From Paracamarosporium sp. OC-R06-R3 (taxonomy: Eukaryota > Ascomycota > Dothideomycetes > Pleosporales > Didymosphaeriaceae), in contig JACVRA010000203.1 in the NCBI GenBank assembly GCA_019828545.1, positions 1-64,000 on the forward strand: DNA of 64,000 bases, in the 5' to 3' direction. The number at the start of each line of letters is the position of its first letter. Within the stretch, counting starts at the first letter, position 1. The notes under the pieces are model-generated. The model saw only the letters and a list, made by a program, of their open reading frames with translations. It did not search any database and was not told the DNA's origin. The translations under genes were made by a program, and so were the position numbers. Below, piece after piece: positions 23,184 through 33,290 of this stretch.

Positions 23184-24042
23184 TTACAATCTTGTCGGGA
23201 CATGCAAGTCATAATTCAATGTCTCACCATTCCTCCCTCCAGCATACATCCCTAATGCCAACTTTGCCACTGCCTCTCCACACCACTCGGGCGGTTCTAC
23301 CTTCTCATCTCCAACCTCGTTCCAGCCTCTGAACTTCTCGATCTCATGGTCTGCCATGATACCTTTATACTTTCCTGAAATCACATCTTCAGGCATCTTC
23401 GTGCGCGTTAGCTTCGGATACACGCCTTGTACAGTAATGAGGGACTCTTCATGCGCAAGCATTTCGATGAAGCGTGTAAGAGCTGCTTTGGTAGTGCAGT
23501 AAGGCATCCAGCCGTGGTATGAGATCTCTTTGTCGCACCCAGAGGAGAGGATGATAGCTTTCCCGTAGGCAGCGTTTGTAGGATTTGAGATGCGCGAATG
23601 ACGGAGATGCGGAAGGGAGAGCTGGCACTGCATCCTGAAGTTACTATCTGTAGTTACGCTGATATGACGCGGTTCTTACCATTGACATGCAGCCAAAGAC
23701 ATTAACATCAAACGTCTTCTTCACATCGTCCATATCAAGTTTCTCTATCCTCTGAATTGGGGTGATGATCCCGGCTGTAAACACCAGCGTGTCGATACCG
23801 CCCATCTCTTTCATACATTTCCCAATGACTGACTGCCGATCGCCGTCAGATGTCACATCACCTTCATGAAGAAATGCTACGCGACCATGGCTGGTAGTAG
23901 GTAGATTCCACGCCTCCTTCTCTATGTGGTAGCCAAAAACGGCGATGCGTGCGTGAGGTGAGAACCTTAGAATGGCCTTAGTCACCTCCCAACCGATTCC
24001 TTGACCGCCGCCTACAATAAGAATTCTTTGCGGCTGGTCCAT
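23184..24042 (-). CDS. Short-chain dehydrogenase/reductase
   Basis: Exons 24042-23680 and 23627-23184 (52-bp intron) give 268 residues. Motifs: cofactor loop VGGGQGIG at residues about 10-17, an acidic DV after the fourth strand (HEGDVTSDG), FTAGI replacing the usual NAG, a catalytic Ser (ILSSGCD) and YCTTK at the active site. The intron uses the second of two nearby AGs, because only that one keeps frame with the catalytic half. The lineage resembles small NAD(P)-dependent SDRs such as sepiapterin-reductase-like enzymes, but substrate is unknown. It is transcribed in the same direction as the deacetylase-like and monooxygenase genes that follow. Confidence 0.85.
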
Positions 24043-24467
24043 CGTTGATATTTAGAAGGGTAGTTCTATTAGTAGATGTTGATTTTGAGTATCGGTGAAG
24101 AGGTGTCGAGATAGAGAATACCCCGCCGAGCACGCGAGTCAGGTTTTGTGGTAGAGAATATGTGGGTGTTCAAGTGATACAACCACTGCACGTCTGTTTT
24201 GCCACACAAAGTACAGGGTATGTTGGAGCTTAATATCTTTCAGTAGGGCTCAACTGTTCAAGAAAGCATGGCGACGCGTCTTGAACGAGGCGTGATAACG
24301 CACCTTCGCTGATCTCCGTGAAAGCCCCGCTGAGGGGTAGTTTTATGTGGACCAAGAACACCGAGCTTCCGAAGGATCGCCTTACTGGAGATAGGAAGGC
24401 GGCTAAGAAACAGATTGCAGCGGAGTCGACCGTCTGACTATCTGTTACATGGGCTAATCACACGATA

Positions 24468-25569
24468 CTACTTCCCAGTCCCACTGATCCTCCCAGACCG
24501 GAACTCCTCCGCCATTTGTGCTGCTGTACACCATTCAACGCCTTCATGCGTATTCACCCATTTTATAAAGCGCTCATGCATCATAAGGATGTGCGGTCGA
24601 CCTGATACCTGCGGATGGATGCTAATAGGGAAGATGAATGTGTCGTAGTGCTCATAGCACCAGGTAAACATGTCTTGCCACGTGCGCTCCACAGAGTACG
24701 GGTCAACATAGCCGTGCTATGATCAAAATTAGCCAGTTCACCCAGACTTGTACCAAATCGATATACGTACCGCGTTCGGCCTTGCACCGTCCCACTGAAA
24801 TGGTGGCCAGTCATCCAATGTCCAGTTAGCTGGGATCTCTACAATATCACTCTTCTCCGCATGTTTCATCGGCACCATCCACTCATCTGGGTGCTTCGAG
24901 TAATCGGTAGTGACCATCTCCTCCTTCCCAGTACTGACATAGTATGGTTGAAAGTCGTCATGCATGAACGAATGATCGTACTTGAGTCCCAACTTGCCCA
25001 TCAACTCGATCTGGTCGGGATGGTTCTTCCAGGAAGGCGATGTGAAACCAAGAGGTGGCTTTCCGCAGAAGTCGGTTGCGATTTGAATGGTCTTAACGAA
25101 GATAGCTTCAAGCTGTTCGCGTGTAAGATCAGAGCAGAATTCATGTGTGTAGCCGTGTAACGCGCTACCGTTGTATTAGTTCCAGAAGGAAAAACGTTGT
25201 TCGAGGAGCACGCTCACATTTCATGTCCAGCATCCCGAATCTTTGCAATTTCATCTGGGAATGTTTCGATCGTGTGACCTGGTGTATACCACGTCGCCTT
25301 AATATTGTATTTCTCATATAACTCTAGGAGTCGTTCTACGCCCCGGGTCGCCCCAAAAACACCTATATGTGATTAGCCGATGTGGATATATCTATATGGG
25401 GGTGAGCAACGAGCATACCTCGTGACACATTTGTAAGATTTGGTGGACCTCCTTTCGTAGTATTGATGTGGTTAGCCACGGCATCAACATCGAGGCCATA
25501 GCCTACAAGTACTCGTTTCTTGTCCATTATCAGAAAGCGAGCAGATGCGTAAGAACTTGCGACTGGCAT
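24468..25569 (-). CDS. NodB-fold deacetylase of the HpPgdA / cyclic-imidase-like group
   Basis: Exons 25569-25419, 25362-25218, 25164-24771 and 24716-24468 (introns 56, 53, 54 bp) give 312 residues. Signature segments in order: KRVLVGYGLDVDAVANHI (metal-binding Asp region), VSRGVFGATRGVERLLEL, ATWYTPGHTIETFPDEI, GHEIALHGYTHEF (metal His pair), GLKYDHSFMHDDFQPYY, VEIPANWTLDDWPPFQWDG, and FPISIHPQVSGRPH. This is the polysaccharide deacetylase subgroup around Helicobacter PgdA. It has no signal peptide, so a cytosolic small-molecule amidohydrolase is more likely than a cell-wall enzyme; related fungal enzymes include cyclic imide hydrolases of heterocycle catabolism. An internal Met (25527, MDKKRV) is the better-conserved start. 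Confidence 0.85.
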
Positions 25570-25785
25570 TAGATAAGGTTTGTTCTATGATGTAGGGCTG
25601 CGGCTCACAGTAGCCGTCATTAGTGAGGGGTATCCCAGCACGCGTAAGCTATGGTGGGGCTGTTTACTTGTTGGAGTGCGGAGAACGGCGCATGACAAAA
25701 ACTTGATCGATTCTGAACTGTGTGGAGAAATAATTTGTTGCGAGTTTCATTATCATGTTCATCTCGTTAACTGGTTTGTACGCGA

Positions 25786-27747
25786 TTATAGCCTGGCACG
25801 CTGGCTCCGTCTCCCATTATTTAACAATCCTTCTTCGATCGCCTTGATCTGCAGTGCCAGGATCCTAGAATAGTACCTGGTGATAGCAAGATTTCCTCCC
25901 ATGAACCTACGTGTCACGTCAATCATTGCCAGTTTGTGTATGATAGTGCAAGAGGCAACTTACCAAAAGCCTGGGTGTCCCGACTGTTGCCACATGGTCC
26001 GAAACTCGCCTTCAGCATTCAGGCCCCAAACGTCTCCTACGCGGTCTGCGACCTCATCTCCAAAGATGCTCCTCGCCTCCGTTCGCATATTCTGGTACCC
26101 AGTAGCAAAGATGATCTCATCCGCTTTCAACGTCGAGCCGTCCGCAAATTCAATGCCGTCAGGTAAAATCTGCGCAAGTTCCTGACCCTGTTTAACCTTG
26201 ATTTTACCATCGATGATGAGTTGAGATGCACCAACATCAATGTAGTATCCGCCTCCACGTTGGTAATATTTGAAGATGAGGCCGGAATCCATGTCGCCCA
26301 TGTCGATGCCGAAGCCCGCGGCACGCAACCCATCCAAAAGCTTCTTATCATTCTCATTCTGCAGCCTCGTGACCTTGACCCAAGTAGCCTTGTTGAGTTC
26401 ACTTGGCGTAGCCCACGATAACAAATCTGCATCTTCCGTTGGCGGACCATCCTCATCATACACACCTTTCAGTCCGATATCCGTAATTGATTCAGATGAG
26501 ATCACGCACGTAGTGCTGCGCTGAACAATGGTGACTTCGTATCCTTTCTCATAAAAATCCTGTGCAATGTCGTGGCCAGAGTTGCAGCAGCCCACTACAA
26601 CAGCTTTCTTGCCCTTCGAATTGGGATAGGCGCCAGAAAACTCAGAAGAGTGGCATAGACGCGAGCCTTTGAAGGCTTCCATACCCTTTAGGATAGGAAA
26701 GTTCTTCTTCCCTGAGTGACCAGTTGCTTGGATGATATGATTAGGATGGAGAGTCCGTGTTTCTGTTGAGCCATCAGGTCGCTTGCGCTCAACTGTTATT
26801 GTCCACTGCTTCTTGCTTTCATCCCATGAAGATGATGTAAGCTTTGTCGAAGTCCAGACATTGAGCTCCAGGTGCCTCACATACGACTCAAACCACTCAG
26901 CGAGTTTATCCTTGGGAGTGAATACAGGCCAATGAGAGGGGAAAGAAATATATGGCAAGTGGTCATACCAGACAGGGTCGTGAAGTACGAGTTGATGATA
27001 TCGCTTACGCCAGTTGTCACCCACCCGCTCGTTCATGTCCACCATCAGTGATGGAATATTGAGCATCTTTAACCGGGCGGCAGCTGCAAGGCCTCCCTGA
27101 CCAGCACCAACGATCAAAACCTTGGGGTCAACTCCTTCCAGATTACTCTCAGCCTCTCGCTTCTCGCGCCAGTTCTTTCTGTTTGGATCTCCTCCATGTT
27201 GAACGCCCTTTGTTCTTCTCTTCCCTGTAGGCTCTTCATAGCCTTTCAATTCCATCAAACCAGCGAAGATGGTGAAGATCTTCCAAGTTCCGTGCTCTTC
27301 GGCCAAGTTCAACACGCCTCGACCACGCCCAATCTGTGTCTCGAACGTGAAGTACGCTACAATGCCGTTGACATCTCCGATGCCGTCTATCGGTCCAAAT
27401 TTGGGCCGCCTGTGGGTTTCACTAGCGTCGACATCAATCCTTGTAAGTGGTGTCTTGCTCGAAGCTACAAAGTTGGAGATGTTTTGGCTTCCTTTTAGGG
27501 TCCTAAGATCCCAGGTCAGGGCTAGGTGGTCGCGCCAGTAGCTTTTGTCGTCCAGAAACAGCTTCGCAATGGCAGCGGGGTCTCTCTTGGAGATGGCGTT
27601 CGCCAGGCTTGAGACGACATCCTGCGCTGCTGTCGCTGCATCGACGGTTGACGATGTCGATGTTGCGGGGTAAGAGCCCAACGGGATGTTCACGGAGCCC
27701 GGCTCGACGCGCTGGGCTGATGGTCCGCTTCCGGTATGAGCACCCAT
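25786..27747 (-). CDS. FAD-dependent monooxygenase (FMO/BVMO-like) with N-terminal NTF2-like domain
   Basis: Exons 27747-25964 and 25906-25786 (57-bp intron) give 634 residues. Residues about 40-170 look like an NTF2/SnoaL-type domain (LANAISKRDPAAIAKLFLDD...WKIFTIFAGL). The FAD-binding Rossmann motif is VLIVGAGQGGL near residue 214, the NADPH-binding motif VVVGCCNSGHDIAQD near 379, and a late ATGYQNM marks the C-terminal FAD contact. The pattern HSSEFSGAYPNSKGK between them matches the fungal group of flavin-containing monooxygenases. Such enzymes hydroxylate or insert oxygen into organic substrates using NADPH and O2. The last 40 residues come only through splicing. It is the central oxygenase of the metabolic set. 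Confidence 0.9.
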
Positions 27748-28217
27748 GGTTGGTTGTGTTCCTGGGCTTGAGAGGCGGCTTCAGGGTGCAGTTGATGGAA
27801 TTTGGAGAAGTTTGGGGGTGGGTTGAAGCAAGAAGCGATGACTACTTCTTTGTACAATATTATAAGCACGCTTGCTCCTGCTGAGCTCGTATAGCCTTCC
27901 TAGGGCCATGCATTCTGTCCTAGAATAGGCACTGTTAGTTCTTCGGCTAACCTTCCCTCGCGACATCGGAAAGAAGTGCGGGGGTTGACGATAATCCCCA
28001 AGCCACTAAAATCCCACAACGTCACCCAGAACAACGACAATCCCCACACTTACCCCGCGAGCTGCTCGGGGAACTGGATCGGAAACAGCCTCGAGGTCCC
28101 CGAGGACTACTCTCGCACAGTTTCGGATCTTGACTTCCACCAGAAAATGGCGTGTTTAACCTCGAGAACTTTGTTGTCTTCCTTTCACCCTCTCTTGGTC
28201 CCCACTCCACGTCCAAC
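27748..28217. other. Divergent intergenic region between monooxygenase and SDR genes
   Basis: About 470 bases separate two divergently transcribed metabolic genes, a likely shared promoter region. No binding site for a known regulator is obvious to me. Confidence 0.5.
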
Positions 28218-29051
28218 ATGACCACCTTTCCAACTTTCCCCGACCTCAATGGCAAAGTGGGCCTCGTTATGGGGATTGGTCAGACTCGCGTCGAAGGCTC
28301 CAAAATCTGGGGCAATGGGGCCGCCATGGCTCGAGCTCTTTCTCGTAATGGCGTGAAGCTCTTCGGTTGCGATCTCAGCCTCGAAGCCGCCCAATTCACT
28401 GCCTCACGCCTCCGAGAAGAAGGCGGCACATGCCATGTCATGGCCGCCGACGTGACGTCTTCCGCGGATGTCCGCAGCGTTGTCGATGCAGCCATGGAAA
28501 GATACGGCCGCATAGACATACTGGTCAACAACGTGGGCATGACCCGGCCTGGTGACCCAGCGACCACAACTGAAGAGCTATGGGATGCACAACTAGCGTT
28601 GAACTTGAAGACCGTCTACCTTTCATGCCACCACGTTCTGCCCATAATGGAGAAGCAAGGCTCTGGCGCTGTCGTGAGCAACGCAAGCATAGCCGGTGTT
28701 TCCTATCTCGGGAAGCCGCAAGTAGCGTACTCGACCGCAAAAGCTGCGCTCCTGCATTTCACGCGTGTGACTGCCGTCATCTATGCGCCGAAGAATGTCC
28801 GACTGAATTGCGTCGTGCCGGGGATGATTCTTACGCCAATGATTGAAAATTTTGGAAGAAGCGAAAAGGAGGAAGACAGGGAAGTGTACAGGAAGATCAC
28901 GCAGCACAACGTCCCGATCGGACGAATGGGCGAACCCGAGGATGTTGCGAACGCTGCGCTGTGGTTGGCAAGCGACGCCAGCAAATATGTGACAGGTCAG
29001 AGCCTGATTGTCGATGGAGGCTTGACTAGTCAGACAGGAACTGGGCAGTGA
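28218..29051 (+). CDS. SDR-family oxidoreductase with extended glycine loop
   Basis: Single exon, 277 residues from the Met at 28218 (MTTFPTFPDL); an upstream in-frame Met at 28152 would add a poorly conserved leader. The cofactor loop is the unusual MGIGQTRVEGSKIWGNGAA, in which the Gly-rich TGxxxGxG is stretched by an insertion, as in a recognised fungal SDR subgroup. Then come an acidic CDLS after strand 2, DILVNNVGMTRPGD, the catalytic Ser (SNASIAG), YSTAKAAL at the active site, and the C-terminal VTGQSLIVDGGL typical of 3-oxoacyl-reductase-like SDRs. It is the only plus-strand gene of the metabolic set and faces the monooxygenase across a shared promoter region. Confidence 0.88.
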   Translation: MTTFPTFPDLNGKVGLVMGIGQTRVEGSKIWGNGAAMARALSRNGVKLFGCDLSLEAAQFTASRLREEGGTCHVMAADVTSSADVRSVVDAAMERYGRIDILVNNVGMTRPGDPATTTEELWDAQLALNLKTVYLSCHHVLPIMEKQGSGAVVSNASIAGVSYLGKPQVAYSTAKAALLHFTRVTAVIYAPKNVRLNCVVPGMILTPMIENFGRSEKEEDREVYRKITQHNVPIGRMGEPEDVANAALWLASDASKYVTGQSLIVDGGLTSQTGTGQ

Positions 29052-29190
29052 GTAAACGGATTTGCAGAAAACTGTCCGTGCGGTGGGGCAAGCTACACGC
29101 GTCTGTCTCTCCTGGTAAAGACATCCTATTTTCTTTCTACTGGGTCGTTGGATGATTTGATACAGCAACCGCGCCGAGCCAGGCTAGGTA

Positions 29191-29511
29191 TCAAACGTCA
29201 GCAGGAGCATGCGAGAGAGCTCGGTGTTCCGACATGATGCACATCTTGCTAGGTTGGTAGGGACAGCATACTGATTCGTCGGAAGAATATTCCAACAGTT
29301 CGAACGCCTCGATAATCCCATTGGTCCATCCAAGATGAGTAAACGGTGTGTCTGGTATAGGTGTGGTTGCACAGGTTCCCGGTGGCACAACACTAGTATG
29401 GCACGTTCCCGAGACAATGATAAGGGAACCTATTTTGGCGACTAGGACAGGACACGGTGAAGCGGTCGTAAGTGGCAAGAAGATAGTGATAAGAAACCTT
29501 GTTGAATACAT
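29191..29511 (-). CDS. Candidate small secreted cysteine-containing protein (tentative)
   Basis: A 106-codon frame starting MYSTRFLITIFLPLTTASPC, which reads as a signal peptide cleaved after a Ser/Ala-containing site. It has six cysteines (SPCP, GTCH, GTCA, VCC pair, MCIM). No family is recognised, and there is no homology or splice evidence. It lies between the SDR and MFS genes, so it could equally be a chance frame in a 3' region. I include it because signal-like N-terminus plus even cysteine number is uncommon by chance. Confidence 0.3.
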   Translation of the reverse strand: MYSTRFLITIFLPLTTASPCPVLVAKIGSLIIVSGTCHTSVVPPGTCATTPIPDTPFTHLGWTNGIIEAFELLEYSSDESVCCPYQPSKMCIMSEHRALSHAPADV

Positions 29512-29662
29512 CTGGAAGCTGCACACACAAAGAACGTTACGAAGCGAAACAAATCTAACACTAGTTTGAGCGACCCTCTTAATTCGAACAAGCCAATAGC
29601 CCATCGTTGGCTTCCATCATCATTTGTAAATCCTTTACCGCCATAAGAATTGAAAGTCATGG

Positions 29663-29695
29663 CATCATCATCATCATCATCATCAGCATCAGCAG
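29663..29695 (+). repeat. (CAT/CAG)n trinucleotide microsatellite
   Basis: Seven CAT units followed by CAG/CAT interruptions, in the gap just downstream of the MFS transporter gene. It looks like a simple slippage repeat without coding role. Confidence 0.8.
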
Positions 29696-29777
29696 CCCTA
29701 ATGATTTCCCAGGTAATCATATGTGCTCACCGAAACACTCTGTTCCAGCCTTAGCTGTTTTATACCACGGTCGTCGC

Positions 29778-31579
29778 CTACGGCGCGTACCGGAAACCTT
29801 TTATACCTTCCAGCGATGTCTTCTTACCCTCGTCTGCTAGTCTATTCATGCGTCTGAAGTACATCGACATGCAGAACGTTACGATTGAATATAAAAATTG
29901 CAATGCAATAGTGGACCACATGCCAGGGAAATACATCTATAGCCATCAATACAGCGTCTTTACTCGGATGAAAATTTACTCACCGGTGCATCTTGACGCC
30001 TGAAGATCGTACTCCCGCAGATACCTCCTGCAGCACCGACACTGATCATCGCCGCTGCTACTACGGCCCTCTTCTGTACCATGGCTGTCTGGTTCTGTGC
30101 ATACACCAGTGTAGCTGGTATATTGGCTTGCGTACCGAATGCCGCAAGAAATATTCCAAAATAGCGAACACCAGGTGGTTTTGTATACATCGCGATGAGT
30201 AGACCAACTATTATAGAGAAGGACTGTGCCACAAGTATTGACCATCGTGTTTTGTATTTGTCAGATAGGTATGCGAAGATGAAAGCCAGGATATTGCCGA
30301 AGATGAATGGCGGCGAGGAGAGGATTTGGGCTAGGGCATAGGAGAAGCCTAAATGTGGAGTTAGCGGCTTAGATGGATTCATTAGAAAGGATGTCGTACC
30401 CAAGCCTTCACGAAGAATAATTGGGAGGAAGAAGCTGAGCGAGTATACGCTGGAAGCAGCGACAAAGTATTGAATGGAGTAGACACCAATCTTCCAGTCC
30501 CATAGTGTCTTTAGCGACTGCTTGAATGTAATGTGCTCGGCATGGGCGCCTTCTTTTTCGAGACTCACGCGTGAAACAGCGATGTGCTTCTGTCGGCTAG
30601 TCAAGAAGTTTGCTTTCTCTGGAACTGCGAGACGGTTAGTCATTTCAATTTCATACTACATACAACGAGACTCACAATCAATCAAGAAAAATGGCGACAT
30701 GAATCCAACGGATATGGTGATCGCACCTTCGATGATGAAGATCCACCGCCAACCGCTGCTATATTTGCCGTTTCCTACGTGAATGAGACTCAAAGAATAG
30801 GCGAGCTATCGGGCTTAGTTGTAACATTAACTATGGAAGATCTCGAGCTTACAATGGGCCCAAACCCTTGCAAAATCTGCGCCACGCAAACGAATATCGA
30901 CATGCGCTTTGCTGATTCGTACTGACGATACCAAGAACCAATCATGTAGACAGCGCCGGGTAGTACTTTGGTTTGTTAGCTTATGCTACTCAGCCATTGC
31001 TAGAGAAGCTGAAACTCACACCCCGCCTCAAACACACCCAGAAGCGCCCTCAGCACAACAAGAACCCGCCAGTTGTCAATGAATCCTATGGCTAATACTA
31101 TGCAACCCCATAAACATATAAGGAGGCTAAGCCACTGTCTTGCACCCACACGGCGGATGATTAAGTTCGACGGTATTTCGAACAGGGCGTATGCTTCCCA
31201 TCAATCGTCAGCATTACACACTCCAAATATATATAAGAACCGACTCACGAACGCAGAATATGAGCAATGCTAGGTTATATCGTGAGCCGATATCGAGCTG
31301 TAGGTCCTGTGCGAGACCTGCGATATATGCAGTGGAGATGTTCAACCTGTCGAGGAGGGAGAGACCAAATAAAAGGCAAAGCATGGGGAAGACCCGGAAG
31401 TCGGCTTTTTTTCTGTGGGAGATTCAGCGAAGGGGAATTGAGAAAAGAACGGAGATGACGGACTTGACCGCATGCTCTTCTTCGGCTGTCCAGTCTTGAC
31501 GTGAATGGTATCCATCTTGATAGGATACATTGGTAGAGATACTTTCGGTGTGTCTGATGTCCAATTTGTCCTGGGACAT
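29778..31579 (-). CDS. Dal5/allantoate-permease-type MFS transporter, with apparent frame break
   Basis: Exons in transcript order: 31579-31460, 31412-31249, 31193-31020, 30965-30853, 30805-30676, 30624-30400, 30348-29984, 29936-29778, about 480 residues. Family marks: a WTAEEEHAVKS lead-in, LCLLFGLSLLDRLNISTAYIAG in helix 1, VPYALFEIPSNLIIRRVG, RALLGVFEAGLLPGAVYMIGSWY, SGWRWIFIIEGAITISVGF, and a C-terminal half ending FRRMNRL. This anion:cation symporter family imports organic anions such as allantoate, nicotinate or pantothenate. Seven introns of 47-55 bp keep phase except the first: with the only good donor (TCC, then GTCATC) and acceptor (CCACAG), exon 2 is one base out of frame next to a run of seven A on the coding strand. 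This is either a sequence error or a disabling mutation. Confidence 0.82.
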
Positions 31580-32211
31580 TTTGTTCTTTGCTAGACAGAT
31601 GGTAAAAGAAATTGAAGAGGAGAATGTTTTCACTCGTAGGTATTCCAAATCAAGTAGTGGATTTAACGGTAGCGACCTACAACAAGGGATGCTATGCCAT
31701 CTTATGATGCTAAACCCTGAATATCGTTGTTAGCATAGTAAATGAAGCGAGACACTCATACGCCACCTGTGACGCACGGGCGTTGTACAGCAGCTGATCG
31801 GCATGTATCTTACGGCCCGTCTACACACATATATCGAAACCCGAGGAACCCCGCAGCCGCATAGAGCTGCAGTGTAGCTGTGTTAGATCCGACAAAGGAG
31901 TCGTGGCACCAATGCGCAATCACTGTAACCACACCCAAGTGAAATTCATGACGCCTATCAGTCCTCAAGAGCGAGAAAAAGCAGAAGAGCAAGGAAAAGC
32001 GGAATGAAGATCAGGAAAGCTTGATGGGAAATATGAGGGGTGCGAGAGGACGAAGGAGCAGTAAACCTGACCGGAGAGGATGACTTTGAATGATTGATTG
32101 TAAAAGACTATGATGCTTCCAGAATAAAGGCTCAAGCAGAAAAGTCTCACTGCTAGAATTGGTCTTAAGTGAAGATAACAGGGTATAACTGCGCCACTGA
32201 ACGAAAATCCG

Positions 32212-33290
32212 CTACGCCTCCGCGTCATCATTGATCTTCACCACCATTGATCCAATCCCAGGTATATTATTCCTCTCTCGGTGAGCCTCGGGAACTTGTT
32301 CCAGGGTCCAAACTTTCTTGATCGGCACCTGGATCTTGCCGGACACTAACAGGTCGAAGCACGCTTGCAGCTCCGGTCGATACGTCTTCTGGTCCCTATC
32401 GATATAGAAGAAGCTTGTTGACTTGGGGCAGAATGGAACCACGCCCCTTGCTAAGAGCTTTGCAATAGAAGGGAGCTGACTCCTGTGTTCCGACTCGCCG
32501 TTGAGAACGTTTTGGTTTCCGCCATACCCAATAAGTCTTCCTCCCTTGGGGTTGATGATCTGCCAGCTCTCATCCCATGACTCGTACCTGAGATCGTTAG
32601 CATATGACAATGGATTTATAATAGAACTGGCTGAGGCACATACCCAAGGGCATCGAACGCTGCCTCCACGCCGCCAATGTCTTTCATGGCTTTGATCCAG
32701 TTCTTGTCCTTGTAGCTGAACGGAGTTACACCATCCCTACGGAGGTCTTCATGCTTCGATGGTGATGCTGTTCCATAGATGTCCGCGCCCTCTAGCTTGC
32801 AGAGCGTGAGGAGCGCGTAGCCAACTGAGCCGCTTAAACCGTGAATGAACACCTTCTGGCCTTTGGTGACTTTCGCAGTACGATAGACCATACCGTACGC
32901 TGTGGCCCAATCCAGAACCAGAGATACTGCTTGTTTCAAGTCGATCCCCTTGGGAACGGGGATAAGGTACTTCTCTGGACAATTGCAAAGCTCGGCGTCG
33001 GCGTCGTACTTGGTGAGACAAGCGACCATATCGCCTATTTGGAACTTGGAGCTTCCGGGACCATTGGCATGAACTCGTCCGACCAGAGTGTATCCAGGGG
33101 TCAAAGGAGCGCTCTTTTGCTGAGGGTAGGTGCCTTCTCGCATCAAAAAGTCGGCTCCTCCCATCCCAGCGTATATAATCTTCACCTGAACGTGATTGGC
33201 TGCTGGAGGCTCGATCTGTGCGTCGACGATTTCGATATGCGATGCATCGCCAAAAGACGGGATAAGAGCTTTGCGGATGGTGGTCGCCAT
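32212..33290 (-). CDS. Medium-chain dehydrogenase/reductase, quinone-oxidoreductase-like
   Basis: Exons 33290-32644 and 32587-32212 (56-bp intron) give 340 residues. The N-terminal GroES-like part has IIYAGMGGADFLMREGTYP, LTPGYTLVGRV and DMVACLT. The cofactor domain has KVFIHGLSGSVGYALLTLCK near residues 145-165. The Cys/His zinc ligands of classical alcohol dehydrogenases are not evident, which fits the zinc-free quinone oxidoreductase / VAT-1-like branch that reduces enones or quinones with NADPH. It is the rightmost enzyme of the metabolic set and is transcribed toward the transporter. Confidence 0.87.

Noticed and set aside
29960..30643. Treating 29960-30643 as a stand-alone transporter gene
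   Set aside because: It is exons 6-7 of the larger MFS gene with an intron and adjoining sequence read through.
19888..33290. Secondary-metabolite (PKS/NRPS/terpene) cluster
   Set aside because: Tailoring-type enzymes are present but no backbone synthase or prenyltransferase is seen in the window.
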